Source: JAENVT01 sp963720775
GTDB lineage: Bacteria > Actinomycetota > Acidimicrobiia > Acidimicrobiales > Ilumatobacteraceae
Reading direction: 5' to 3'
NCBI GenBank assembly: GCA_963720775.1
Contig: CAVRGR010000003.1
Span: 620,001 to 684,000 of the forward strand
Length of the DNA: 64,000 nucleotides
Part shown: in pieces, positions 9,024 to 16,207 of the stretch
Numbering within the stretch: position 1 is the first letter of the stretch
Layout of the letters: each line of letters begins with the position of its first letter
Notes under the pieces: generated by a model
Databases searched by the model: none
What the model was told of the DNA's origin: nothing
Seen by the model: the letters and a program-made list of their open reading frames with translations, nothing else
Made by a program: the position numbers and the translations under genes

Positions 9024-9280
9024 CTGCTGCCCTCATTTCCGTTGAGCGAATGTCCGTACATTAGCCTGTCCGGATGAAAGATCAACCAGGCCGGTGCGGC
9101 AACCGCGGAGTCGATGACACGCTCCGGTCGCGGATGCAGGTCTTTTGGCTCTGAGCTCGGCCGGTGTGGGCCGGGATACTGATGGTGATCCTGGCTGTAG
9201 GGGGCCGCGACGACGCACACGTTGCCAACTCCACAGCCGATGGGTTCACAAGGAACACAAACGAAAGGACAGGTGTCGTC

Positions 9281-9913
9281 ATGGCACTCAGACTCGGAGA
9301 TGTAGCCCCAGACTTCAGCGCAGCGACCAACGAAGGAACCGTGGACTTCCACGACTGGAAGGCCGGTTCCTGGGCAGTGCTCTTCAGTCACCCGGCCGAC
9401 TACACACCGGTGTGCACGACAGAGCTCGGGCGCGCTGCTGGCCTCAAGGGTGAGTTCGACAAGCGCAACGTCAAAGTGCTCGCCCTGTCTGTCGACTCGG
9501 CAGAGGATCATCGTGGCTGGGCCCCCGATATCGGCGAGGTCACCGGGAACAAACTCAACTTCCCGATCATCGCTGATCAGGACCGCAAGGTCTCCGAGCT
9601 GTACGACATGATCCACCCCGGCGAGGGCGATACTTCAACGGTACGTTCAGTGTTCATCGTGGATCCCGCCAACAAGGTCCGCCTGATCCTGACCTACCCC
9701 AAGTCGGTCGGCCGCAACTTCGACGAGCTGATCAGAGTGATCGACGCACTGCAGGCAACCGACCAGAATCCGATCGCCACGCCAGCCGATTGGCGCCCGG
9801 GAGACCGTGTGATCGTGTCGACAACCGTGTCTACCGATGACGCCAAGCAACGGTTCGCCAACGTCGAGGAGAAGACGCCCTACCTCCGCTACGCCGACGC
9901 TCCGTCGAACTGA
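9281..9913 (+). CDS. 1-Cys peroxiredoxin (Prx6 family)
   Basis: A 210-residue thioredoxin-fold peroxidase with the peroxidatic cysteine C45 in SHPADYTPVCTTELG. The sequence has no other cysteine, so it is a 1-Cys enzyme. The C-terminal part carries the Prx6-type extension, with YPKSVGRNFDELIRVIDALQ followed by the WRPGD region. It reduces hydrogen peroxide or organic peroxides in the cytoplasm and needs an external thiol such as mycothiol for recycling. I chose ATG 9281 because family members start with MALRLGD and upstream codons are not conserved-looking; an AAAGGAC lies 12 bases before it. It is monocistronic, between the sulfur block and the stress region. Confidence 0.92.
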   Translation: MALRLGDVAPDFSAATNEGTVDFHDWKAGSWAVLFSHPADYTPVCTTELGRAAGLKGEFDKRNVKVLALSVDSAEDHRGWAPDIGEVTGNKLNFPIIADQDRKVSELYDMIHPGEGDTSTVRSVFIVDPANKVRLILTYPKSVGRNFDELIRVIDALQATDQNPIATPADWRPGDRVIVSTTVSTDDAKQRFANVEEKTPYLRYADAPSN

Positions 9914-9934
9914 GCTTCGGCGACGTGTTCTTGG

Positions 9935-10354
9935 TCATCCCCTGAGGGAGGCGCGAGCGGCGGCCTTTGCCAAGTGTCGCTTCGATGGATGAATGAAGAA
10001 GAGGCCACCCATGTAGGTTCCACCAAAGAGCCCCGACCACACGCCGATCATCGCCGCAACCCCGATCCCGGCACCGGCAAGGACGCCGATCCCTGCGGCG
10101 ATCACAAACACGCTGGGGATGCCCACAAGAACTCCCATCTTCACCGCGTGGGCCAGCTGAGCGTCGTCGTCGACTCGCGGGCGGGTCGACTCGCCTCGGC
10201 GGATGGGTGGGGTGACCTCAGCTACCTCTTCCGAGGCCCGCACAACGGGATCGCGGACCAGGACGGCGGGAGCGGCGGAGCCTCCCTTTGGGCTGACCCG
10301 AGGCGTCGGCGGATCTGAACGAACTGGCTGTGGTGGCGTGAGGAGAGCAGACAC
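9935..10354 (-). CDS. Small membrane protein of unknown function under leader element A1
   Basis: A 139-residue protein with a proline-rich, probably disordered N-terminal 65 residues. Two adjacent glycine-rich hydrophobic stretches follow (about 75-95 and 98-118, the latter WSGLFGGTYMGGLFFIHP), then a short basic tail. I do not recognise the family. It starts at GTG with an AGGGAAGGAAG ribosome-binding site and lies immediately downstream of the first copy of the structured leader. That links it in regulation to the alcohol dehydrogenase and PRC-barrel genes. It could be a stress-related membrane protein, but this is only position-based inference. Confidence 0.65.
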   Translation of the reverse strand: MSALLTPPQPVRSDPPTPRVSPKGGSAAPAVLVRDPVVRASEEVAEVTPPIRRGESTRPRVDDDAQLAHAVKMGVLVGIPSVFVIAAGIGVLAGAGIGVAAMIGVWSGLFGGTYMGGLFFIHPSKRHLAKAAARASLRG

Positions 10355-10373
10355 GATCTTCCTTCCCTAACGG

Positions 10374-10435
10374 GAGGCGTCGAGCCGGGACGGGCGACGA
10401 CCCTGACGGTCGTCCAGCCCAAACCAGGCGTCTCT
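10374..10435 (-). promoter_or_regulatory. Structured leader element, copy A1
   Basis: Read on the minus strand this begins GAGACGCCTGGTTTGGGC. It continues with a hairpin in which GACGACC pairs with GGTCGTC, closed by GGGC/GCCC, and ends with GGCTCGACGCCTC. The element stops about 20 bases before the start codon, with only the ribosome-binding site between. Two more copies follow upstream of other genes at 12331 and 13392. Base pairing is kept while loop bases differ, so I read it as a 5' UTR RNA element. I do not recognise it as a known riboswitch. Confidence 0.65.
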
Positions 10436-10533
10436 CGATCGTACAGATGCCCGAATGGCACCTACTGAAACGCTATCCGATTGTTCAAACGAGTAGACGC
10501 CGGCGGAGCGATAGCCGATTCGGTGCGCTGTTC

Positions 10534-11085
10534 TCAACTGAGGTGACCCTTCGGCGGTTCGTCAGGGTGACGGTCGTGTTGCCCGTGCTTCTCAGCCCGG
10601 GCTCTCTCCTTGCCCGTGCTCTCGATCTGTTCGAGTCCGACAGCGAGCCGGAGCTCACGGATGTCGTTGCGGAGATCGTCGTCGTCGTGCCGCTCCGACA
10701 GGTGATCCATCAAGTCAGCGATTCCATCTGCGATCGCGTTGAGTTTGTGCTGAACGGCCTGATCGCTGCGGGTCTGACTGTTCTGCAGAAGTGCAACCAT
10801 CAAGAACGTGATGATGGTGGTTGTCGTGTTGATCTCCAGCTGGTACTGCCCGTCGAGGAACGCAGAAAATGATCCTTGAACGGCGATCTTGACAGCACCC
10901 TGGATCAACCACACCAACACCAGCAGAAGACAGAAGGCGAAGAAGGGAGCACGGCTCGCAATCTGCGCTGTCAGCCCTGCAAATCTGTCGAAGAAACCGA
11001 CGCGGCTCGACACGTCGCTTGGCATCAGCAGAGCCATCTGATGCGGCTTGATCTTGCGGGAGACAGATGGCGCGTTTCGTGGCAT
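10534..11085 (-). CDS. Low-affinity iron permease family protein
   Basis: A 183-residue protein with two membrane helices near residues 45-66 and 83-100. The second belongs to the conserved segment INTTTTIITFLMVALLQNSQ, typical of the Fet4/low-affinity iron permease family in bacteria. A conserved amphipathic helix follows with AVQHKLNAIADGI. Bacterial members are about this size, and their iron-transport role is largely assumed from the yeast protein. The C-terminal 40 residues are charged and low in complexity. The ATG at 1085 bases past 10000 is the first in-frame start, and other internal ATGs are possible. About 100 bases separate it from the alcohol dehydrogenase stop, with no obvious feature. 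Confidence 0.75.
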   Translation of the reverse strand: MPRNAPSVSRKIKPHQMALLMPSDVSSRVGFFDRFAGLTAQIASRAPFFAFCLLLVLVWLIQGAVKIAVQGSFSAFLDGQYQLEINTTTTIITFLMVALLQNSQTRSDQAVQHKLNAIADGIADLMDHLSERHDDDDLRNDIRELRLAVGLEQIESTGKERARAEKHGQHDRHPDEPPKGHLS

Positions 11086-11182
11086 CGCATCACCGTATTC
11101 CTCACATGGCGAAGTTGGCGGACACCGCCGCGGGCTGGCAAGCGCAACGCCATCGACCGGTCGGCGTCGGTCTCTTCGTCCG

Positions 11183-12310
11183 TTAGGACGCCGGCTTGTT
11201 GCCCGGGGTGATGACGACTTTCAAGGCACCGGTGTCGGCGGCGCGGGCGAAGGTGTCGTAGGCGTCGAGCATGTCATCCATCGCGAAGTGGTGGGTTACA
11301 AACTGGGCGGCGCCGAGTTGTCCGCCGGTGGTGAGACGCAACAGGGTCGGGGTGGAGTACGTGTCGACGAGACCGGTGGTGATGGTGACGTCACGGGTCC
11401 AGAGCTTCTCCAGGTGCAGGGTTGCCGGCTTGCCGTGAACACCGATGTTGGCAACGTGGCCGCATGGCCGAATCAAGGTGGTGGCGAGCTCGAAGGTGGC
11501 CGGGAGGCCGACCGCTTCAATGGCGACGTCGGCTCCGAGACCAGCGGTGAGCTCCATCACCGCGGCGAGGGCATCGTCGCGGCTGTTGTTGACGACCACG
11601 TCGGCGCCGAACCGCTTGGCCGCGTCGAGGCGCCCGTCGGCAAGGTCAATGGAGATGATGTGGCTGGGGCTGAACAGGCGGGCGCCCATGATTGCAGACA
11701 GCCCGATCGGGCCCGCGCCGACGATCGCGACGACATCGCCGGGTTGGACGTGGCCGTTGAGAACACCGATTTCGTAGCCGGTCGGCAAGATGTCGGCCAG
11801 CATCAAGATCTCCTCGTCCGACGCGCCGGCCGGGACCGGATAGGTGGACGTGTCAGCGAAAGGGACCCGCACATATTCGGCCTGAGTGCCGTCGATGAGA
11901 TGGCCGAGGATCCAGCCGCCACCGCCGACGCACTGGCCATACCGGGCTTGGCGACAGAACTGGCACGTGCCGCACGCCGTGATGCACGACACCAGCACCC
12001 GGTCACCGACCTTGACGTTCTTGACTTCGGCGCCGACCGCTTCGACGGTGCCGACGGCCTCGTGGCCGAGGATGCGACCGTCGGTCACTTCGGGAACGTC
12101 ACCTTTGAGGATGTGCAGGTCGGACCCACAGATCGTGGTCGCATCGACCCGGACGATCGCATCGGTGTTGTCGATCAGGGAGGGCTTGGGTACGGCTTCC
12201 CAGGCCTTGTTGTCTGGGCCGTGGTACACCAGGGCGTGCATCACCGCTGTGGCTTCGGTGGTGTCCGCCGGCGCGGCAGGTGCTGTGGTGGGCGGTGCGA
12301 GTGTGGTCAT
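11183..12310 (-). CDS. Zinc-dependent alcohol dehydrogenase (MDR family)
   Basis: A 375-residue medium-chain dehydrogenase. Catalytic zinc ligands are C61 (CGSDLH) and H83-E84 (GHEAVG). The structural zinc is held by C113, C116, C119 and C127. The Rossmann fold carries VAIVGAGPIGLSA and an ISIDLADGRLDAAKRFGAD segment, with the acidic residue expected for NAD(H) preference. It interconverts alcohols and aldehydes or ketones in the cytoplasm. Members of this group are often induced under low oxygen. The start is ATG 12310 with AGGAAGG seven bases upstream; upstream in-frame codons belong to the leader. Leader A2 and the conserved upstream motif both precede it. Confidence 0.9.
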   Translation of the reverse strand: MTTLAPPTTAPAAPADTTEATAVMHALVYHGPDNKAWEAVPKPSLIDNTDAIVRVDATTICGSDLHILKGDVPEVTDGRILGHEAVGTVEAVGAEVKNVKVGDRVLVSCITACGTCQFCRQARYGQCVGGGGWILGHLIDGTQAEYVRVPFADTSTYPVPAGASDEEILMLADILPTGYEIGVLNGHVQPGDVVAIVGAGPIGLSAIMGARLFSPSHIISIDLADGRLDAAKRFGADVVVNNSRDDALAAVMELTAGLGADVAIEAVGLPATFELATTLIRPCGHVANIGVHGKPATLHLEKLWTRDVTITTGLVDTYSTPTLLRLTTGGQLGAAQFVTHHFAMDDMLDAYDTFARAADTGALKVVITPGNKPAS

Positions 12311-12330
12311 GACCTTCCTCGAGTGTTCGT

Positions 12331-12391
12331 GAGGCGTCGAGCCCGAACGGGCGACAACCATTTTGGTCGTCCAGCCCGAACCAGGCGTCTC
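12331..12391 (-). promoter_or_regulatory. Structured leader element, copy A2
   Basis: The second copy, upstream of the alcohol dehydrogenase. On the minus strand it reads GAGACGCCTGGTTCGGGC, then a hairpin GACGACC-loop-GGTTGTC containing a G-U pair where copy A1 has G-C. GCCC-GTTC-GGGC and CTCGACGCCTC follow. The GTCGCCC strand can pair either with the upstream arm or with the downstream GGGCTCGAC, so two alternative hairpins are possible. It ends about 20 bases before the ATG. Confidence 0.65.
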
Positions 12392-12453
12392 GTGTTGCCG
12401 CGCCAATCAAGCGCGCGTTGACCAGTCGATACCCAGCGCGCGGCGTCGTCAAA

Positions 12454-12505
12454 CGTGAGAGTTTCGGGTAGGCGCTCGTCGGGTGTCGCCGTTGGGCCGG
12501 GTCCT
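12454..12505. promoter_or_regulatory. Conserved upstream motif, copy 1 (shared with the arcD/usp intergenic region)
   Basis: About 50 bases are nearly repeated at 25801-25852. The shared minus-strand core is ACCCGAC-A-CGCC-ACCCGAAACT-TCACG. In both places it lies upstream of a GGTTCGGGC box on the minus strand, here about 60 bases from leader A2. Differences fall at all codon positions, so coding conservation is unlikely. I infer a transcription factor site or promoter-distal activator region. Confidence 0.5.
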
Positions 12506-12526
12506 TTCAGAGACCTTCTGGTGTTG

Positions 12527-13216
12527 CTATGCGTTGGGGTGGTCGATGTCCACGGGGGGTAGGTCCTCGACGTCTTGTTTTGTGATGTTGAGGCGGATGC
12601 CGTCGTCGACTGCAACGACGGCGTTGATGGGGATGGCCACTTCCTTGCGGCCCCACAGGTGTCCCTCTTGGAGCAGCACATGCGTCACATGATGGTTGCC
12701 TGGGTCGATCACGAGCCCTTGCACTTTTCCGATGTGGCCGTCGGTCGCGAGTACGTGCTGGCCGCGACGAACCGAGACCTCGCCAACGGGGACGGTGTCG
12801 TGGGTGACGGGCTGCGAGACGTTCCCCATGCCCATACCAACGCTGCCTACACCCATGCCGCCACCCATGGTCAGGCCACCCACGCGCATGCCAACCATGC
12901 CGTAGTACGGCCAGTAGAGCACTTGTCCAGCGCTGTAGCCGCCGTAGCCGCCGTCTCCGGGTAGGAACTCGGTTTTCTCGGCGGGGTCGAGTTTGTCGAA
13001 CTCGGCTCGGGTGCAACGGATGTGGATCTCATCGCCTGTGACCTCGACGAGGTCGAGCGGGACGAGCCGGTCGGGTCCGCGTCGATGCTTGGGCTCGACG
13101 ACGAGATGGGTGAGCACCCGAGCGACGGGGTCGACGACCACGCGGCTCACCTCACCACAGATCCCATCGGTACAGCTGGCGTCGACGCCGATCGTGAATT
13201 GCGTCGTGTCGGTCAT
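12527..13216 (-). CDS. Two-domain PRC-barrel protein
   Basis: A 229-residue protein with two PRC-barrel domains (about 1-75 and 150-225) joined by a Gly/Met/Tyr-rich linker (GGLTMGGGMGVGSVGMGMGN). The first barrel contains GICGEVSRVVVDPVARVLTH and the second HIGKVQGLVIDPGNHHVTHV, the usual strand-turn pattern. PRC barrels bind RNA or protein partners and often appear in actinobacterial stress and dormancy regulons. Function here is unknown. I chose ATG 13216, which has an AGAGAGGA ribosome-binding site. An in-frame TTG two codons upstream is less likely. A 49-residue ORF ends two bases before this start, suggesting translational coupling below leader A3. Confidence 0.8.
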   Translation of the reverse strand: MTDTTQFTIGVDASCTDGICGEVSRVVVDPVARVLTHLVVEPKHRRGPDRLVPLDLVEVTGDEIHIRCTRAEFDKLDPAEKTEFLPGDGGYGGYSAGQVLYWPYYGMVGMRVGGLTMGGGMGVGSVGMGMGNVSQPVTHDTVPVGEVSVRRGQHVLATDGHIGKVQGLVIDPGNHHVTHVLLQEGHLWGRKEVAIPINAVVAVDDGIRLNITKQDVEDLPPVDIDHPNA

Positions 13217-13218
13217 GG

Positions 13219-13368
13219 TCAATCCTCTCTTCGTTGGACATGGTTCAGCGAGCGTGTTCGCATTGTTCGAACTTGACGGCGGCAGGTCACGTGAGGCACG
13301 GGTGTAGTCGTTCGTTCATGATCGGGCGAGTCAGCCGCTGCGGATGAGCGTGGAGCGAGTAGCAACAT
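13219..13368 (-). CDS. Short ORF (49 aa) between leader A3 and the PRC-barrel gene
   Basis: This frame starts with ATG after a strong AGGGAGGAA ribosome-binding site that directly follows leader A3. It ends in TGA two bases before the PRC-barrel ATG. The product is arginine/threonine-rich, has no recognisable domain and no membrane segment (it begins MLLLAPRSSAAADSP). Its position is that of a leader peptide or a coupling ORF. It may instead be a broken small gene. Evidence for translation is only the ribosome-binding site and spacing. Confidence 0.4.
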   Translation of the reverse strand: MLLLAPRSSAAADSPDHERTTTPVPHVTCRRQVRTMRTRSLNHVQRRED

Positions 13369-13391
13369 CGCGTTCCTCCCTGGAGGATGAG

Positions 13392-13456
13392 GAGGCGTCG
13401 AGCCCGTACGAGGCGACAAACCGCACTGCGGTCGTCTTGCCCGAACCAGGCGTCTC
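13392..13456 (-). promoter_or_regulatory. Structured leader element, copy A3
   Basis: The third copy. On the minus strand it opens with GAGACGCCTGGTTCGGGC. The hairpin is longer than in A1/A2 (GACGACCGC with GCGGT-T-TGTC, one bulged U and one G-U pair). GTCGCC...GGGCTCGACGCCTC follows. The extra base would shift any reading frame relative to A1 and A2, while pairing is kept. This argues that conservation acts on RNA structure and not on a peptide. Confidence 0.65.
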
Positions 13457-13791
13457 AGTGGTTTCTGCCACACCTGCGCTGCCGAGGTCCGGAGCATCGC
13501 TCCCGGAGGCTGCCCCAAGCTGCGAAACAGCATCCACACGGCTACGGGTTTCCACGTCGTGTCCCATGGAGCGTACCGCACCGATCACTCACCTCGGCGT
13601 CACGAACAAGATCGATCGCCCATGCACAACGATCGGCGAACCCGCGAAGCTGTCAGCACCGCGCGGGTGTATCGTCCGAACAGATCCGGGAAGAACCTTC
13701 ACGGAGTCGGGTTCCGTCCAGATCTTCGGGATGCGCCCCTCGGCGTTGCTCCGGTCCTTGGTAGCGCATCGCTACACAAAGGAGTTCGAAC
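13457..13791. other. Intergenic region between leader A3 and the slipin gene
   Basis: About 335 bases without a supportable gene. It separates the divergent PRC-barrel leader transcript (minus) from the slipin gene (plus). Open frames here are short, have no ribosome-binding sites and show no recognisable protein. It presumably holds both promoters; no clear -35/-10 pair stands out. A strong AAAGGAG precedes the slipin ATG. Confidence 0.5.
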
Positions 13792-14646
13792 ATGGCCGTA
13801 TTGGTCGTCGTTGCTGCCGCCATCGTGTTTCTGGTGTTGATCGGCGTGTCGATGTCGCTGCGAATCGTCAAACAGTACGAAGAAGGCGTGCTCTTCCGCC
13901 TCGGCCGGGTGGTCGGAGTGAAGAAGCCCGGACTGAACGCGATCGTGCCGATCATCGACGTGCTGCGGCGGGTCTCACTGCGCATCGTCACGATGCCGAT
14001 TCAATCCCAGGGCATCATCACCCGAGACAACGTGAGCGTCGACGTGTCAGCTGTCGCTTACTACCGAGTGGTCGACGCCACCAAGTCTGTGGTGGCCATC
14101 GAGAACGTCGCGTCCGCCATCAACCAGATCGCCCAGACGACGCTGCGTAAGGTCGTCGGCCAACACAGCCTCGACGAGACGTTGGCCGAGACCGACCGCA
14201 TCAACGTCAACATCCGCGAGATCCTCGACGTGGCCACCGAAGACTGGGGCGTGGTGGTCACGCTCGTCGAACTGAAAGACATCCAACTTCCCGACAGCAT
14301 GAAGCGGGCCATGGCGCGCCAGGCCGAAGCGGAGCGGGAGAAGCGGGCCAAGATCATCGCCGCCGAAGGCGAATCGCTGGCCGCCGCCGCGTTGGGCGAC
14401 GCGTCCGACACGATGATGGCGCACCCCTTGGCGTTGCAGCTCCGCAACCTGCAGAGCCTGGTGGAGATCGGTGTCGACAAGAACACGACAGTCGTCTTCC
14501 CTGCCCCGCTCATGAGCACCATCCAGGAGTTGGGCGCGTTCTTGACGCGCGAAGGCAACGCCGGCGCCGCGATGGCATCTGCCCGCCCCGCCCCGCCACA
14601 ACCTGAGACCAGCGGAGCCCCCACTCAGGGAGCATCGTCGACCTGA
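13792..14646 (+). CDS. Slipin / SPFH-domain (stomatin-like) membrane protein
   Basis: A 284-residue protein. One N-terminal membrane anchor (residues 2-22) leads into an SPFH domain with VKQYEEGVLFRLGRVVG, KKPGLNAIVPIIDVLRRVSL, TRDNVSVDVSAVAYYRV and the assembly helix RQAEAEREKRAKIIAAEGES. These are the landmarks of bacterial slipins. They form large membrane-associated rings, linked to membrane microdomain organisation and protease control. Many slipins pair with an NfeD protein; none is adjacent, so this is a stand-alone copy. The C-terminal 30 residues are Pro/Ala-rich. A strong AAAGGAG ribosome-binding site supports the start. Confidence 0.9.
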   Translation: MAVLVVVAAAIVFLVLIGVSMSLRIVKQYEEGVLFRLGRVVGVKKPGLNAIVPIIDVLRRVSLRIVTMPIQSQGIITRDNVSVDVSAVAYYRVVDATKSVVAIENVASAINQIAQTTLRKVVGQHSLDETLAETDRINVNIREILDVATEDWGVVVTLVELKDIQLPDSMKRAMARQAEAEREKRAKIIAAEGESLAAAALGDASDTMMAHPLALQLRNLQSLVEIGVDKNTTVVFPAPLMSTIQELGAFLTREGNAGAAMASARPAPPQPETSGAPTQGASST

Positions 14647-14707
14647 CCAAGACCAGCCCGCCATGACAGCGCTCGTCCATCACTGGGCCGACAGCGACGG
14701 CCGCACG

Positions 14708-16063
14708 CTACTGCTGGGACCGCGCACCCGGCGATGGCGTCGATGTGCTGCGTCGCGTGAACAGCAGTCGAAGTCCACCGAGGCCGAGAAGGCAGCCTGC
14801 GATGAGTGCCAGCGCTGTCGGGTCATCTATCGCCAGTTGGACGAAGACCACGACGATCGCCGCTGCGCACGCGACCGACCCGACGTGTCCGAGCATCTTG
14901 TCGCTCAACTGTTCAGACGTTCGGGCGTGGAGATGATTGATGAGCCCGAACACGGCGAGGAACGTGGCTGACCCGAACGCGAGGAGCTCGTTGAGGCCGG
15001 GAAGCATGGCGAACGCGGCGCCGAACACTGCGAGCATGAACACGGCGGTGGTGGGAAGACCTCGCACGGTCCGTCCCAACCGTGCCGGGACTTCGTGGGC
15101 GTCGCTTAGATCGCGGACCAAGCGAGCGGTGGAGTACAGCGTGGCGTTGATCGCCGAGGACGTCGCGAGCAGAGCCGCTCCCGTTGCCAGCCACCGTCCC
15201 AGCGTTCCGAGCGCTTCCTGCCCGACCGTCGCGAAAGCCACCTCGCGCTGAGCCACGAGCAGTTGATCCGGAACGAGCATCTGCGCACCCAGCGTCACGA
15301 GCACATAGATCCCGATGACGGAGAGCACCGAGAAGTAGAGCGCGCGTGGCAGCGTGCGGTCAGCGTGGTCGATGTCGTCGTAGTCGTAGGAGAGCAGCTC
15401 GAAGCCCTCGTAAGCGACGAAGATCGACGCTGCTCCCACGAACACCCCGACGTAGCCCTTGTCGGGGAGAGGACCGAGTCGCTGCGACGACCACGAGGAC
15501 AGCCCGATTCCAGTGATGACCCCGAGGATCAAGAGCTTGGCCACCACCACGCCATCCTCGGTGATCCTCGAAGCGCCGGCGCCGCGTGTGTTGATCACCC
15601 AGAAAGCGACGAGGACCGCCACCGCAGCGAACCGAGCGGCGAGATCACCGGTGTGGACGATCCCGGCGGCGTAGTGACCGAACGTGAAGGCGTACACGGC
15701 GAGGGCCACGATGTAGCCGAGGATCAAGAACCAGCTGGTGATCGCGGCGAGTTGCGGGTGACCCGCCTCACACAGGTAGGCATACGGACCGCCCGATCGG
15801 CCCGCTCGACGCGTGAGCGCGGCGTACGCGTGGGCGGTGAGGAGCGCAACAGCACCAGCCAGCACGAAGCACACGAAGGCGAGATGACCGGCGAGCTGAG
15901 CCGTGACCCCCAACACCGAGAAGATCCCGCCACCGATCATCCCGCCGATCGCCATCGCCGAGGCGTCTCGGAACCCGAGCTTCCCGCGTGCACGCCGGCG
16001 ATGACGCTCGGTCTGCGGGTGGAACGGACCCCCACTTGCCGCGGCGCCGGAAGGGTTGGTCAC
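14708..16063 (-). CDS. APC-superfamily amino acid permease
   Basis: An integral membrane protein of about 450 residues with twelve predicted helices. The first helix has the APC signature AIGGMIGGGIFSVLGVTA, and helix 3 the GRSGGPYAYLCEAG segment. It probably imports or exchanges amino acids or amines across the cytoplasmic membrane; the substrate is not evident. The hydrophilic N-terminus is basic. I set the start at GTG 16063 because the predicted protein then begins TNPSGAAASGG about 35 residues before helix 1. An upstream ATG at 16168 is possible, but its extension reads like non-coding sequence. It lies 145 bases downstream of the P-type ATPase and may be cotranscribed. Confidence 0.85.
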   Translation of the reverse strand: MTNPSGAAASGGPFHPQTERHRRRARGKLGFRDASAMAIGGMIGGGIFSVLGVTAQLAGHLAFVCFVLAGAVALLTAHAYAALTRRAGRSGGPYAYLCEAGHPQLAAITSWFLILGYIVALAVYAFTFGHYAAGIVHTGDLAARFAAVAVLVAFWVINTRGAGASRITEDGVVVAKLLILGVITGIGLSSWSSQRLGPLPDKGYVGVFVGAASIFVAYEGFELLSYDYDDIDHADRTLPRALYFSVLSVIGIYVLVTLGAQMLVPDQLLVAQREVAFATVGQEALGTLGRWLATGAALLATSSAINATLYSTARLVRDLSDAHEVPARLGRTVRGLPTTAVFMLAVFGAAFAMLPGLNELLAFGSATFLAVFGLINHLHARTSEQLSDKMLGHVGSVACAAAIVVVFVQLAIDDPTALALIAGCLLGLGGLRLLFTRRSTSTPSPGARSQQ

Positions 16064-16207
16064 GGTTGCGTCACTCTCGCCCCCACTCGGGATGCGGGAT
16101 CGCCGGGGTCCGGGGCAATACCGGTTCTGTTCTGTCTGCTCCCGACAACCGCCGAGGATGCGTGTCACACTGTACCGCCAGCCAAACGGACACTCGAGGC
16201 AAGTCGG

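Noticed and set aside
10374..13456. Type A repeats read as a conserved peptide (ETPGSGWTT...)
   Set aside because: Two copies share a frame, but the third has an extra base that breaks it while base pairing is kept. Strong ribosome-binding sites lie after the element, so the repeats are upstream of translation.
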